From G963663315 sp965204925 (GTDB lineage Bacteria > Pseudomonadota > Gammaproteobacteria > Arenicellales > Poriferihabitantaceae), in the NCBI GenBank assembly GCA_965204925.1, contig OZ242021.1:1364001-1428000 (forward strand): DNA of 64,000 bases, read 5' to 3'. The stretch's first letter is position 1, and every line of letters starts with the position of its first letter. The notes under the pieces are model-generated. The model was not told where the DNA came from, made no database searches, and was given only the letters and a program-made list of their open reading frames with translations. The position numbers and the translations under genes were made by a program. This document shows, one piece after another, positions 52,320 through 62,419 of this stretch.

Positions 52320-54242
52320 ATGTTAGTGGCGATTCGTGAGCGTGCGACCGGTTGGCTGGCATGGGTAATTGTCGGTTTGATCAGTATTCCTTTCGCGCTG
52401 TGGGGGATCAACTCCTATTTCGAAGGAGGCAGTGAAATTCCGGCGGCGAGGGTCAATGGAGAGGAAATTTCAGTCTATGCCTATCAACAGGATCTGAGCC
52501 AACGACGCCAGCAACTGGCCGCGCAACTCGACAGGAGTATTTCCCCGGAATTGCTTGAAGAACTCGGAATCAGGCAGCAGGTCATCGACAATTTGATCGA
52601 TAACCGGTTATTGCTCGAATACACATCAGTGAACAATTTTCGTTTTGATGATGGCCGCCTGCAAGAAATCATTCGCAACCACCCTGCATTCCGGACCGAA
52701 GACCGCTTTGATGCGGAACTCTACCAGCGGGTACTTAGCGCGAATCGTTATACCCCGCGGCAGTTTGAGGAGCGACAGCGCAGCGACAGCATGATCAACC
52801 AGCTGGTAGAGGGCATCGTCCAGTCCTCGTTTTATATCGAACCGGAACTGGATCGGATATTGCAGTTGCAGGAGCAGACACGCAGCGCCCGCTATGCCAT
52901 TATCGGGGCGCAGGAAATCCGCGACCAGCTTGAGGTGAGCAAGTCATCGGTCGAGGATTACTACGACAGGAACCGGGAGCGGTTCCGTTTGGAAGCCGGG
53001 ATCAAGGTAGATTTCATTGAGTTGAGTCTGGATTCGCTGTCCGACTCGGTACGGCCGTCCGAACAGGAAATGAGGACCTGGTACGAAGAGAACAGGGGCA
53101 GGTATGTTTCCCCGGAAACCCGGCAGGCAAGCCATATCCTCATTGCTGTGGATGAGTCCGCAACGGACGAAGAAAAGCGCCAGAAACTCAAGGAGGCGAA
53201 CGAATTACTGGAGAAGGCCGGACAGGGCGCCGACTTTGCCGGATTGGCCTCGGAGCATTCCGATGATGCAGGCTCCGCCCAAAACGGAGGAGACCTTGGC
53301 GCCATTGCCCGCGGCCAAATGGTCAAGCCGTTTGAAGATGCGGTCTACGGCATGGCTGAAGGCGAGATTGCAGGCCCGGTTGAAACCCGGTTTGGGTACC
53401 ATATCATCAAACTGGACCGGCTTGAGGAGAGCACACAAAAACTGTTTGCCGATGCCCGCGATGAAGTCGGGGAGGAGGTCAGGAAGAGTCAGGCAGAGGA
53501 GCTGTTCGGCGAACTCGCCGAATCATTCAGGAGTCTGGTATTCGAAAACCCGGAGGACATCGCCGTTGTGGCGGAAGATCTGGACCTTGAGGTTATGTCG
53601 AGTGACTGGTTCAGCGCTGACGATGGCACCGGTATTGCCGCGGAAGCCGCCGTTCGCCGCGCCGCGTTCTCCGAAGATGTGTTGAACGAGGGTCTGCTCA
53701 GTCCTGCTATCGAAATCGGTTTTGACAAACTCGTTGCCGTATACAAGACAGATTACCGGCCGGCATCCGTGCCTCCTCTGCAAGAGGTAAGGCAGGAAGT
53801 GGTGGATGCGGTGCGTTTCGAGAAAGCCCGGGACGAGGCGCTCGAACTCGGTTCGCAGCTGTTGTCCGAACTGGAATCGGGAGACAGGAGCGCGGAGGTA
53901 TGGGAGCAAACGATCGCTGCCCGCAACCTTGAAAGTCATGAACTGGCGGAACGCCGGTCAGATATTGCGGATGAATTATGGTTACTGGGTGATGCGGTTT
54001 TTTCTCATCCGGGGCCGCGGGCAGGGAAGGTCGGTTTTGGCGGGGTCGCGCTTGATAATGGGGATTATGCCCTGTATATGCTTGAAGATGTGCGCCCGGG
54101 CAATCCGCAAGATGTAGATGAAGAGCAAAGGACAGCATTGCGGCAACGTCTGCTGGCGCGCGATGGGCAGGGCGCGTTCAGCGCTTTTCAGCGTTCGTTG
54201 CGCGATAGCGCCGAGATAGAAATTTTCGAAGACCAGCTTTGA
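52320..54242 (+). CDS. ppiD: Peptidyl-prolyl cis-trans isomerase PpiD-like periplasmic chaperone
   Basis: A 640-residue membrane-anchored folding factor. One N-terminal helix (about residues 12-35, TGWLAWVIVGLISIPFALWG) with the bulk in the periplasm. SurA-like helical domain (about 45-230). One parvulin domain (about 260-365) shows RQASHILIAVDESATDEEKR and GGDLGAIARGQMVKPFEDAV, then GYHIIKLD. Follows lon-hup and two tRNAs as in many Gammaproteobacteria. Confidence 0.92.
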   Translation: MLVAIRERATGWLAWVIVGLISIPFALWGINSYFEGGSEIPAARVNGEEISVYAYQQDLSQRRQQLAAQLDRSISPELLEELGIRQQVIDNLIDNRLLLEYTSVNNFRFDDGRLQEIIRNHPAFRTEDRFDAELYQRVLSANRYTPRQFEERQRSDSMINQLVEGIVQSSFYIEPELDRILQLQEQTRSARYAIIGAQEIRDQLEVSKSSVEDYYDRNRERFRLEAGIKVDFIELSLDSLSDSVRPSEQEMRTWYEENRGRYVSPETRQASHILIAVDESATDEEKRQKLKEANELLEKAGQGADFAGLASEHSDDAGSAQNGGDLGAIARGQMVKPFEDAVYGMAEGEIAGPVETRFGYHIIKLDRLEESTQKLFADARDEVGEEVRKSQAEELFGELAESFRSLVFENPEDIAVVAEDLDLEVMSSDWFSADDGTGIAAEAAVRRAAFSEDVLNEGLLSPAIEIGFDKLVAVYKTDYRPASVPPLQEVRQEVVDAVRFEKARDEALELGSQLLSELESGDRSAEVWEQTIAARNLESHELAERRSDIADELWLLGDAVFSHPGPRAGKVGFGGVALDNGDYALYMLEDVRPGNPQDVDEEQRTALRQRLLARDGQGAFSAFQRSLRDSAEIEIFEDQL

Positions 54243-54384
54243 CGGATACGTAACTGTGCTGCGCCCCATAGCACGGTCGCCACAGTGAGTTGACCCTGCC
54301 GATAACCCTCCCGTCATTGCTCACCTTGAGGGGAGTGATGGTCGTCGCGTGAAGGCGGATGCGACGGGAAAGAGGGTACACTCA

Positions 54385-55449
54385 TCAGCCCCCGCTGTTT
54401 TCTGGCAGTTTCCAGTGAATCACCGAGCCGCCGAGCAACGGTATCAGATCGTCCTCATTGCCGGGTTTTTCCGCATTGCCGGGCGGGATTCTCTCGGGGA
54501 TTGCATGCGCTTGTCGGGTCAGCGTGATTTTTGCGGAATTTCTTGGCAGATTATAAAAATCGGCGCCAAAATGACTGGCAAACCCTTCAAGCCGCTCGAT
54601 ACGGCCCGCCTGATCAAAAACTTCCGCGTAAAGCTCGATAGCCGCATTGGCGGAAAATATCCCGGCGCAGCCGCACTCGCTTTGCTTCGCGGCGCGGCTG
54701 TGCGGGGCGCTGTCGGTACCGAGGAAAAATGAGGGGTTTCCACTGGTCGCGGCCTCAAGCAGCGCCAGTCGATGGGTTTCCCGTTTCAATACAGGCAAAC
54801 AATACAAGTGGGGCCGGATGCCGCCTTCAAACATCCGGTTACGGCTCAATATCAGATGGTGGGGGGTTATCGTAGCGGCGACACGGGAGTTGCTGTCCTT
54901 GACGAATTCGACGCCATGGCTTGTCGTGATATGTTCAAGCACCAATTTGAGATTGGGAAACTCGTGGTGCAGCGGAGCCAGTATCTGGTCGATAAATTCC
55001 GCTTCCCGGTCGTAAATGTCAACATGGCTGTCCGTTACTTCTCCATGGACCTGGAGGATGACGCCGCTCTTCTCCATTGCCTCGAGAACATTCATGATGC
55101 GGTCTATTCTGGTGACTCCACCCCCGGAATGGGTTGTCGCTCCGGCAGGATACAGTTTGAATCCGGCAATATACGGATTGTCGGCCGCCTTGCGCACCTC
55201 GTCCACCGGCGTGTGGTCCGTAAGATAGAGGCTCATGCGGGGGTCGAAGGTACTGTTTTGTGGTAATGCCGAAAGAATCCTTGTGCGATAATCCATGGCA
55301 TCTTCCACCGTTGCGACAGGCGGAGCGAGGTTGGGCATGACCAGCGCTCGTGCAAATTGCGAAGCGGTATAGCGCGCCACTCTTTTCAGCATTTCTCCGT
55401 CGCGAAGATGCACATGCCAGTCATCGGGACGGGTAATATGAAGTTGCAT
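54385..55449 (-). CDS. pyrC: Dihydroorotase
   Basis: Pyrimidine biosynthesis, 354 residues from ATG 55449 (MQLHITRPDDWHVHLRDGEM). Metal ligands: DWHVHLRDG, the carboxylated lysine in AGFKLYPAGAT (about residue 100), QVHGE, VLEHITTSHGVEF, and Asp in LGTDSAPHSRAAK. Type II dihydroorotase. The frame continues 18 codons further upstream without family similarity. Convergent with ppiD; the 142-base gap shows no gene. Confidence 0.95.
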   Translation of the reverse strand: MQLHITRPDDWHVHLRDGEMLKRVARYTASQFARALVMPNLAPPVATVEDAMDYRTRILSALPQNSTFDPRMSLYLTDHTPVDEVRKAADNPYIAGFKLYPAGATTHSGGGVTRIDRIMNVLEAMEKSGVILQVHGEVTDSHVDIYDREAEFIDQILAPLHHEFPNLKLVLEHITTSHGVEFVKDSNSRVAATITPHHLILSRNRMFEGGIRPHLYCLPVLKRETHRLALLEAATSGNPSFFLGTDSAPHSRAAKQSECGCAGIFSANAAIELYAEVFDQAGRIERLEGFASHFGADFYNLPRNSAKITLTRQAHAIPERIPPGNAEKPGNEDDLIPLLGGSVIHWKLPENSGG

Positions 55450-55530
55450 GTTCGCTCTGCGCTGTACCTGAGTCAAGTATGCGGAGGTTAGCCGTTTTCC
55501 CAAAAATCGTCAAAACAATCGTGCTGCGTG

Positions 55531-57774
55531 TCAGCCCATTTCTATCGGGTCGACATCCACCGACCATCTGATTCTCCGGGATTGCGGAGAAGTTCCCGTT
55601 TCATCGATCCACAGGGAGAGCAAATCGTGAAGCGGTTTCCGGAGCTTGCTCTTTACCAGTAATTGCGCCCGGTAGCGCCCCGCGAGTTTTTCCATCGGTG
55701 AACTGACCGCATCCATTATCTCCACTTCTCCGTAATCGTGTCTGTCTCGGATATTCTCGCCAATTTGACGAACATATTGCAGGAATTGAATGGCGGCGCC
55801 GGGGCATGCGGATTCGGCCCGCCATAGTGTCATGAACCCGAAGGGCGGGAATCCGGCAGTTTCCCTTTGTTGCGAGCAGAGTTCATAAAAGCCCGAATAA
55901 TCGTGCCTCAGGGCCAGTTGCAGGCAGGGATTTTGGGGGTGGGCGGTCTGTATGATCACCTTGCCGGGAAAGCGGTCGCGTCCCGCGCGTCCGGCTACCT
56001 GGACCAGCTGCTGAAACAGATATTCAGGCGCCCGGAAATCCGTGTTGTACAGTCCCTGATCAGGAGCTACAATGCCCACCAGGGTGACTCGCGGGAAATC
56101 ATGCCCCTTGGAAATCAGCTGGGTGCCAATAATGATGTCCATGTCTCCTTGCCTGATTCCCGACAGAATTTTCTCCAATCTTGAATGGGTGGCGGCTTCG
56201 TCACTATCAAACCGGACTATGCGGGCATCGGGCAATTGTTGCTTGAGGACTTCCTCCAGCCTCTGGGTGCCTGTGCCGCGATAGGACAGTGAATGATGGC
56301 AATGCGGGCATCGGCATTGCGGGCGGGCAATCCTGCCACAGTAATGACATCGCAGCGTATTGGTTTTTTGATGAAATGTCAGCCAGGCGTCGCAGCGGCT
56401 GCATCTCGCCTTCCAGTTACAGCGGGTGCATCCGGCCACCGTTGCGAAGCCGCGGCGATTGATATACAGAATGACCTGACAGCCGTTGTCAACCTCCGTC
56501 CGTACCGCTTCCAGCAGTTGCGCGGTCAGGCCGCCGTTTTGACGGTGCTTTTGCAAATCGATCCACTCGATTTCGGGTAATTTTGCCTGGCCTGTCCTGC
56601 GACTCAGTTTGAGCAGGCGGTGTTTGCCTGTTTTCACATTGTTGGTCGACTCCATCGAGGGTGTGGCAGAGCCCAGCAGAATCGGCACATTTTCCATACT
56701 CGCCCGCTTTATGGCCAGGTCACGGGCATGATAGCGAAAGCGGTCCTGCTGTTTATAGGAGTGGTCATGTTCTTCGTCGACGATGATCATTCCGGGCCGC
56801 TTCATCGGTGTGAAAATCGCAGAACGGGTACCGATGATCACAGTGGCCGTGCCTTCGCGTGCCCGCCACCAGCTTGTGTATCGTTGCTGCGGGTTCAGGC
56901 CCGAGTGGACCACGGTGACTCCCCTTCCGAGTCTTGACCGGAATCTTTCCAGTAATTGGGAGGTCAGGGCGATTTCGGGGATCAGTATCATGACCTGATG
57001 ACCGCTTGCCAGACATTGCTGCGCGATTTGCAGATACACTTCCGTTTTCCCGCTGCCGGTAATGCCATGCAGGACAAATGAACGGTATTGGCCGAATGAT
57101 TCGACCACGCTGTTCACCGCTGCCTGTTGTTCATCCGTCAAGCGCTTGCCGGAGCCGGTGATCGCATATTCTCCCGCCAGGGCGCGCCTTTCACGCCGCT
57201 CGATCATTCCTTTTGCAAGCAGGGCTTTCAGGGCGTGGTGGATGCTGGCAGGTGTTTCCGTTGCCATGGCGTCTGTCAGCTGCGTCAGGGAGTATTCGCA
57301 TGAATCGCCAAAGAATCGAAACAGCTGCCGTTGCTTGCGCGCCCTTCGCAATAATTGATCGGCTCTCGTCATGTCCACATGATCGCTGCGCCGGTAACAG
57401 ATTTCCTGCAGAGGATTTTCGCTGACAACAGCCCGCCGCAACCTGGCGGGGAGCGCGGCGCGAAATACATCACCCACGGGGTGATGGTAATAATTCGCCG
57501 CCCAAAGCAGTAATGCAGTCAGGCTGCCAGTAAAAACAGGGGTATCGTCCAGTACACGCTCGATCGTTTTGAGCTGGATGTTGTCCATCGTATCCAAACG
57601 GGGCGGCAGTACAACCCCGACTACAGAGCGGTTGGATTCGCCGAAAGGAACGAGGACGCGGCTGCCCGCGGCTACCGGCTCAGGGCTTATATAGTCGAAC
57701 ACCTGTCTTAGCGGCACAGGAATGGCGATTTGAATCCGGCAGGCTCGTTTGTTGGCAGGGTCTTTCTCAGTCAC
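55531..57774 (-). CDS. priA: Primosomal helicase PriA (replication restart)
   Basis: DNA-binding N-terminus (RIQIAIPVPLRQVFDYISPE), SF2 helicase with Walker A GITGSGKTEVYLQIA, DEEHDHSYKQQDRFRYHARD (DEEH box) and PLASMAxS-like LLGSATPSMEST. A zinc region of eight cysteines runs through CTRCNWKARCSRCDAW and CHYCGRIARPQCRCPHC, and a C-terminal helicase lobe with VAGRAGRD follows. Homology begins near residue 62 of a frame open to 57927; I propose the GTG at 57774, but no start has a clear ribosome-binding site. 747 residues from this start. Confidence 0.92.
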   Translation of the reverse strand: MTEKDPANKRACRIQIAIPVPLRQVFDYISPEPVAAGSRVLVPFGESNRSVVGVVLPPRLDTMDNIQLKTIERVLDDTPVFTGSLTALLLWAANYYHHPVGDVFRAALPARLRRAVVSENPLQEICYRRSDHVDMTRADQLLRRARKQRQLFRFFGDSCEYSLTQLTDAMATETPASIHHALKALLAKGMIERRERRALAGEYAITGSGKRLTDEQQAAVNSVVESFGQYRSFVLHGITGSGKTEVYLQIAQQCLASGHQVMILIPEIALTSQLLERFRSRLGRGVTVVHSGLNPQQRYTSWWRAREGTATVIIGTRSAIFTPMKRPGMIIVDEEHDHSYKQQDRFRYHARDLAIKRASMENVPILLGSATPSMESTNNVKTGKHRLLKLSRRTGQAKLPEIEWIDLQKHRQNGGLTAQLLEAVRTEVDNGCQVILYINRRGFATVAGCTRCNWKARCSRCDAWLTFHQKTNTLRCHYCGRIARPQCRCPHCHHSLSYRGTGTQRLEEVLKQQLPDARIVRFDSDEAATHSRLEKILSGIRQGDMDIIIGTQLISKGHDFPRVTLVGIVAPDQGLYNTDFRAPEYLFQQLVQVAGRAGRDRFPGKVIIQTAHPQNPCLQLALRHDYSGFYELCSQQRETAGFPPFGFMTLWRAESACPGAAIQFLQYVRQIGENIRDRHDYGEVEIMDAVSSPMEKLAGRYRAQLLVKSKLRKPLHDLLSLWIDETGTSPQSRRIRWSVDVDPIEMG

Positions 57775-58174
57775 TGAATGATTGTCGAACCCGAAATGAT
57801 CGGGTGAAGTTGAAGTCCTCCCTGTTCGTGAAGAGGCAAGCGGAGGATAAATGACGGGGTTGTTGACAAAATCTGTAGATAACTCTGTGGATAATGTGGC
57901 CGGGGCCGGGTTCGAAGAAGCGATCATCGTTTGGCGACAGCGAACACTCTGTCTTTCTTTTCCGAAAATACACTAATTAAAACAATATGTTATACAATCA
58001 ATATTAAAAATTGGGAGAAGTTGTGAACATAATTCGGGTCCTCGAAAATGCAGATCGGTATTGTGCATAACTTTGCCGGAATTTCGAGAAATGTTGTGCA
58101 ATGGTTCTGTAATCAATCACTTATACCGTTTTTTGCCAGCTATGGAATAGCTTGTGTATGTAAGTTGGTCACCA
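57775..58174. other. Intergenic region with DnaA-box-like sites and an AT-rich stretch
   Basis: Between the divergent or back-to-back priA and Nudix regions. Sites on the plus strand: TGTGGATAA at 57886-57894 (perfect DnaA box), TGTAGATAA at 57874-57882 (one mismatch) and TGTGCATAA at 58062-58070 (fits TTATNCACA). An AT-rich stretch lies at 57967-58013. The part 57775-57927 could instead be the N-terminus of priA. No gene is seen in 57928-58174. Confidence 0.35.
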
Positions 58175-58723
58175 CTAGATCGTGTCAATTCGCAGTTCGA
58201 ACCGTCCTTGCCCGTGCTCCTTCAAAAATCGTTGCAGCGTATTGTGGATGACCCTGAAAGCGATTTTGTCCCAGGGAATCCGTGAGGCTTCTACCAGTTC
58301 GACTGCCAAGCTTTCCTGGCCGATGCCGAATTGGTCCGATCCGTCAAGCTCTGCCCGGAACAGCATATAGATCTGGTTTACCGAAGTCACGTTGTAAATC
58401 TGGTAGAGGGATGGATTGATGACGTTTGCACAAGCCTCTTCGCGGGTTTCCCGCATCGCTCCCTGTTCAATCGTTTCACCATTTTCCATAAACCCGGCGG
58501 GAATCGTCCAATACCCCAGACGCGGCTCTATCGCTCTTTTACACAACAGGATGCGGTCTTCCCAGACCGGGATGCAACCAGTCACGATTCTTGGGTTCTG
58601 GTACTGGATCTGGCCGCAACGCCTGCATAGATGCCGCGGGCGGTTATCCCCTTCGGGAATCTCGAATGTCACCCTGCTGCCGCAGAAAGTACAGTGATTG
58701 ATCGGGCGGGTTTCTCTCATCAT
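58175..58723 (-). CDS. Nudix hydrolase with N-terminal zinc ribbon
   Basis: A 182-residue protein. CTFCGSR and CRRCGQIQYQNPRIV form a zinc ribbon like NudC. The Nudix box is GFMENGETIEQGAMRETREEA (here written as GFMENGETIEQG then AMRETREEA; about residues 77-97), complete with the REEx2E-type acidic residues. Smaller than NudC and lacking its SQPWPFPxS motif, so substrate (NADH, RNA cap or other nucleoside diphosphate) is open. Followed by ubiA after 18 bases in the opposite direction of reading order on the same strand. Confidence 0.82.
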   Translation of the reverse strand: MMRETRPINHCTFCGSRVTFEIPEGDNRPRHLCRRCGQIQYQNPRIVTGCIPVWEDRILLCKRAIEPRLGYWTIPAGFMENGETIEQGAMRETREEACANVINPSLYQIYNVTSVNQIYMLFRAELDGSDQFGIGQESLAVELVEASRIPWDKIAFRVIHNTLQRFLKEHGQGRFELRIDTI

Positions 58724-58741
58724 AATGATCGTAAACGGGGG

Positions 58742-59626
58742 TCAGGCGGATTGCATCAGGCCCAGAACCAGGCCGCACCAGACAGCGGCTCCTATCCAGT
58801 TGTTATTCAAAAATGCGGACAGGGACTTCTGAGAATCCCGCTCCCTGCACAAGTATTGCTGGTAAACGGCAAGCCCGGCCGCAAATCCCAGGAACAGGTA
58901 AAAATGCCATGAAAGATGGCTTTCCCACCCAATCAGTCCAATCAGGCTTAAGGACGCAATATGCAGTATGCCGACAATGAGGGTATCATAATTACCGAAC
59001 GCGATGGCCGTTGACTTGATGCCGATCAACCGGTCCTCTTCTCGGTCCGCCATTGCATACTGGGTGTCATAGGCGACGATCCACAGGAAATTGGCGAGAA
59101 ACAGGACCCAGGCCTGCGTGGGGAGAGACCCGGTCAATGCGGAATAAGCCATGGGGATGCCCATGGAGAATGCCAGCCCCAGCGCCAGTTGCGGGAACCG
59201 GGTAACTCGTTTGCAGAAGGGATATAACAGGGTGAGCATGACCGCGACAATGGATAAATAACGGGTCAGCGGGTTCAATAGTAATACGAGGCCAAAAGCG
59301 ATCAGTACAAGAGCCGCGAACAAGAGCAATGCTGTCCGGGTACTGAGGGAACCGCTGGCGAGCGGGCGGTGTTTCGTTCTTTCGACATGGGGGTCCAGAT
59401 TGCGGTCAGCATAATCATTGATAATGCACCCCGCCGCCCGCATGACCACCGCGCCGAACATGAATACAAGGACGATATCCGGGTCGGGAGAGCCTTCTCC
59501 GGCCAGCCATAATGCCCATAGTGTGGGCCAGAGTAGCAGAAATGTGCCGATTGGCCGGTCAAGGCGCATTAACCGGATGCAGGCTGAAAAAGCTCCCGGC
59601 TGTATTTGTAGTTTATACATTGGCAT
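58742..59626 (-). CDS. ubiA: 4-hydroxybenzoate polyprenyltransferase
   Basis: Inner-membrane prenyltransferase of ubiquinone synthesis, about 294 residues with eight or nine helices. First Asp-rich motif INDYADRNLDPHVERTKHRP (about residue 70), second DTQYAMADREEDRLIGIKS (about 190), and the RLMRLDRPIGTFLLLWPTLW start. ATG 59626 gives the best N-terminus; a GTG three codons earlier is possible. Overlaps the end of recG. Confidence 0.93.
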   Translation of the reverse strand: MPMYKLQIQPGAFSACIRLMRLDRPIGTFLLLWPTLWALWLAGEGSPDPDIVLVFMFGAVVMRAAGCIINDYADRNLDPHVERTKHRPLASGSLSTRTALLLFAALVLIAFGLVLLLNPLTRYLSIVAVMLTLLYPFCKRVTRFPQLALGLAFSMGIPMAYSALTGSLPTQAWVLFLANFLWIVAYDTQYAMADREEDRLIGIKSTAIAFGNYDTLIVGILHIASLSLIGLIGWESHLSWHFYLFLGFAAGLAVYQQYLCRERDSQKSLSAFLNNNWIGAAVWCGLVLGLMQSA

Positions 59627-61696
59627 ATTGTTCACTGCTGCACATCCATCTTGATATCAGAGCGGGCACCCGATGTGGATATTGTTCCCGTAATTTCCGG
59701 GAAATTCGTTCGACCACGGGGATCATCGCCCGGTCGCGGGCGAGGTTGGCAATTCGCATTTGCTGAATCCCGGTTTGCCGGGTTCCGAGCAACTCTCCGG
59801 GGCCTCTTTGCTCAAGGTCCTTACGGGCGATTTCGAATCCGTCATTGGTATTGCGCAGGATGCCCAGACGTTCTTTTGCGATTGCTCCCAGAGGCGCCTG
59901 GTACAGCAACACACAGGAGGCCTGGTCTGCGCTGCGCCCGACCCGGCCGCGCAACTGGTGAAGCTGCGCCAGCCCCAGCCTTTCCGCATTTTCAATCACC
60001 ATCAGATTGGCGTTGGGCACATCCACGCCCACTTCGATTACTGTGGTTGCTACCAGCAGATCAATCAGGGCCTGATCGAAGCGGCGCATTATCGATTCTT
60101 TTTCCGCCGGTTTCAATCGTCCGTGGATCAGTTCGATGCGCAGTTCAGGCAGCAATTCGCGCAGGTCCGCGCAAGTCTCTGTCGCAGTGCGGATTTGCAG
60201 TTTGTCGGATTCTTCGATCAACGGGCAGACCCAGTATGCCTGTAGTCCCTGCGGCAGTTGTAGCGGATGCGCTCCGCGACCTTAGGCCGCCGGGTGTCCG
60301 GCAATACCACTGTAGTTACCGGTTTTCTGCCTGCCGGCAACTCATCAATGCTTGATATGTCCAGGTCCACGTACAGGATCATGGCCAGCGACCGCGGTAT
60401 CGGAGTCGCGCTCATGATAATCTGGTGAGGCACGATGTCCCGGAAAGCGCCCTTGCCGCGCAGCGCCAGTCTCTGGTCGACCCCGAAGCGGTGCTGCTCA
60501 TCGACAATGATCAGGCCGAGCTTGTTGAACTCGACCGATTCCTGGAACAAGGCATGGGTGCCAATGATCATTTTCGCTGCACCGCCGGCAATCCGTACCA
60601 ACGCTTTTCTGCGGTTTGCCGCAGTCAGTTTTCCGGTTAACCATTCGATACCGATATCAAGCGGCGCAAACCACTGCTCAAATGTCTTGCGATGCTGTTC
60701 CGCAAGCAGTTCGGTGGGAGCCATCAGCGCCGTTTGGTAACCATTATCGATGGCTTGCAGGGCGGCGGCGGCGGAGACGATGGTTTTACCCGACCCCACA
60801 TCTCCCTGAATGAGACGCATGACCGGATATTTCCTGGAGAGATCCTGCTGAATCTCGCGGATTACCCGGGTTTGCGCAGCGGTCAATTGAAAGTCGAGCC
60901 GATCTTTCAGCAAACCCCAGGATTTGCCTGTGTCCGTAATGAGCGGCCCGTTTTCCCGTTGCCGTTTCTGGCGAAGCCGGTAAAAGGCGAGCTGGTGAGC
61001 CAACAGCTCTTCCAGGGCCAGACGTTGGCATGCCGGATGAATACCCCCTTGCAGCGCCTCGGTATCACAATCCGCCGGAGGGTTGTGAACGGTTTGCAGC
61101 GCCTTTGCCAACGGCATCAGTCCGAATTCGAGGCGGAGTTCCTGTGGAATGATGTCGGATAATTGTTGCCGGTAATTTGCAAGACTTGAGGATACCAGTT
61201 TGCGGATCGTTTTCTGCCCCAGTCCTTCTGTCGCGGGATAAACCGGCGTCAAGGTCTCCTCCAGCGCCGGCTCGCCGGGCTGCCTGAAGATTCTGTATTC
61301 CGGATGGACCATTTCCATACCCTGAAAACCCCGTCGCGCTTCACCATAGCATTGAATCCAGGCACCCTGGTAAAACCCCTTTTTCTGGTTATGACTGAAA
61401 TGGAAAAAACGAAGAAAAATTGATGCGCTGGAGTCACTTACCCGCACCAGCAGATTCTTGCGCCTGCCGGAGCGGATGTCCACCGTGTCAATCCGACCGA
61501 ATATAACCGACTCATGACCGGCGCGGAGACAGTCTATCCGGGTCACACGTGTTTTGTCCTGATAGCGGGAGGGCAGGTGGAAAAGCAGATCCTGTGGCGC
61601 GGAAATACCGATTTTCTTCAATTTGCCGATGATTCGGGGACTGGCGCCGACAAACGATTGCAGAGGATGCGACACAACGGCGCTGGAAGAATTCAA
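59613..61696 (-). pseudogene. recG: ATP-dependent DNA helicase RecG, interrupted by a single-base frameshift
   Basis: Two abutting frames together make a full RecG. The first (60218-61696) has the wedge domain, Walker A LIQGDVGSGKTIVSAAAAL, VDEQHRFGVDQR (DEQH box) and SATPIPRSLAMILY. It runs out of frame after RIRYNCR. The second holds AYWVCPLIEESDKLQIRT, ATTVIEVGVDVPNANLMVIE, QLHQLRGRVGRS (motif VI) and the terminal TRG-like region. One base is missing at about 60247-60253; restoring it gives CRQGLQAYWVCPLI as in the family. Without it the helicase lacks its second RecA lobe. It may be real inactivation or a read/assembly error. Confidence 0.88.
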
Positions 61697-61724
61697 ACCG
61701 GCCCCATGCTTGAACCTGAACCCG

Positions 61725-62111
61725 TTACGGCAGTACCAGAATGGCTTCGATTTCGATCGGCACCCCCTTGGGCAGGGAGGCTACGCCGACGGCTGCGCGG
61801 GCCGGATAGGGTTTGTCGAAATATTGCGCCATGATTTCATTGACCGCCGCGAAATTTTCCAGGTTCGTCAGGGAGATGTTGAGCTTTACCGCGTCTGCCA
61901 GACTGCCCCCGGCCGCCTCTGCCACCGCTGCCAGGTTCATGAAAACCCGGTGAGCCGCCTCCTGGAAAGAAGCATCCACGATTTCCATGGTATCCGGATG
62001 CAAGGGAATCTGGCCCGAAATATAGACAGTCTCGCCGGTTTTGACCGCCTGCGAGTAAGTCCCTATGGCGCCGGGCGCCCGTCCGGTGCTGATAATTTCT
62101 TTTGCGCTCAT
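61725..62111 (-). CDS. ridA: RidA family reactive intermediate deaminase
   Basis: A 128-residue trimeric enzyme hydrolysing 2-aminoacrylate and related imines. ISTGRAPGAIGTYSQAVKTG, VYISGQIPLHPDTMEI and the catalytic arginine in YPARAAVGVASLPKGVPIEI (about residue 105) are all typical; length is standard. 28 bases upstream of recG on the same strand. Confidence 0.94.
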   Translation of the reverse strand: MSAKEIISTGRAPGAIGTYSQAVKTGETVYISGQIPLHPDTMEIVDASFQEAAHRVFMNLAAVAEAAGGSLADAVKLNISLTNLENFAAVNEIMAQYFDKPYPARAAVGVASLPKGVPIEIEAILVLP

Positions 62112-62348
62112 TTTATGGATCCCGATCTGTTCTCATTAGCGGTTCGACACATTACGATTAAACCATAAATCACCGATTGTTTCCCGGATTTCCTCACACA
62201 ACGTATCAGGGCGGTTTGCGAAACCGGTATATATTGATATCGGTAGCCCCGTTCCCATATCTGCTTGAGCGCCTGTTCTCTGCCTTCCCGGACGCGGGAG
62301 AGCGGAGCGAAATTCTACCGTTTCGATGATCAAAAGCGATGATTTTTC

Positions 62349-62412
62349 TTGACATCGGACGGTCTCCTTTTTACAGTGGGAAGAAGTGGAGAATTGTGGA
62401 TAAATTCTGGTA
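62349..62412 (+). promoter_or_regulatory. mraZ promoter and MraZ operator repeats
   Basis: TTGACA (62349-62354), 17-base spacer, TACAGT (62372-62377). Directly after it come four TGG-type boxes: TGGGA 62377-62381, TGGAG 62387-62391, TGGAT 62397-62401, TGGTA 62408-62412, spaced 10, 10 and 11 bases, the pattern of MraZ autoregulatory operators. A DnaA-box sequence TGTGGATAA overlaps at 62395-62403. Confidence 0.7.
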
Positions 62413-62419
62413 GAAAAGC

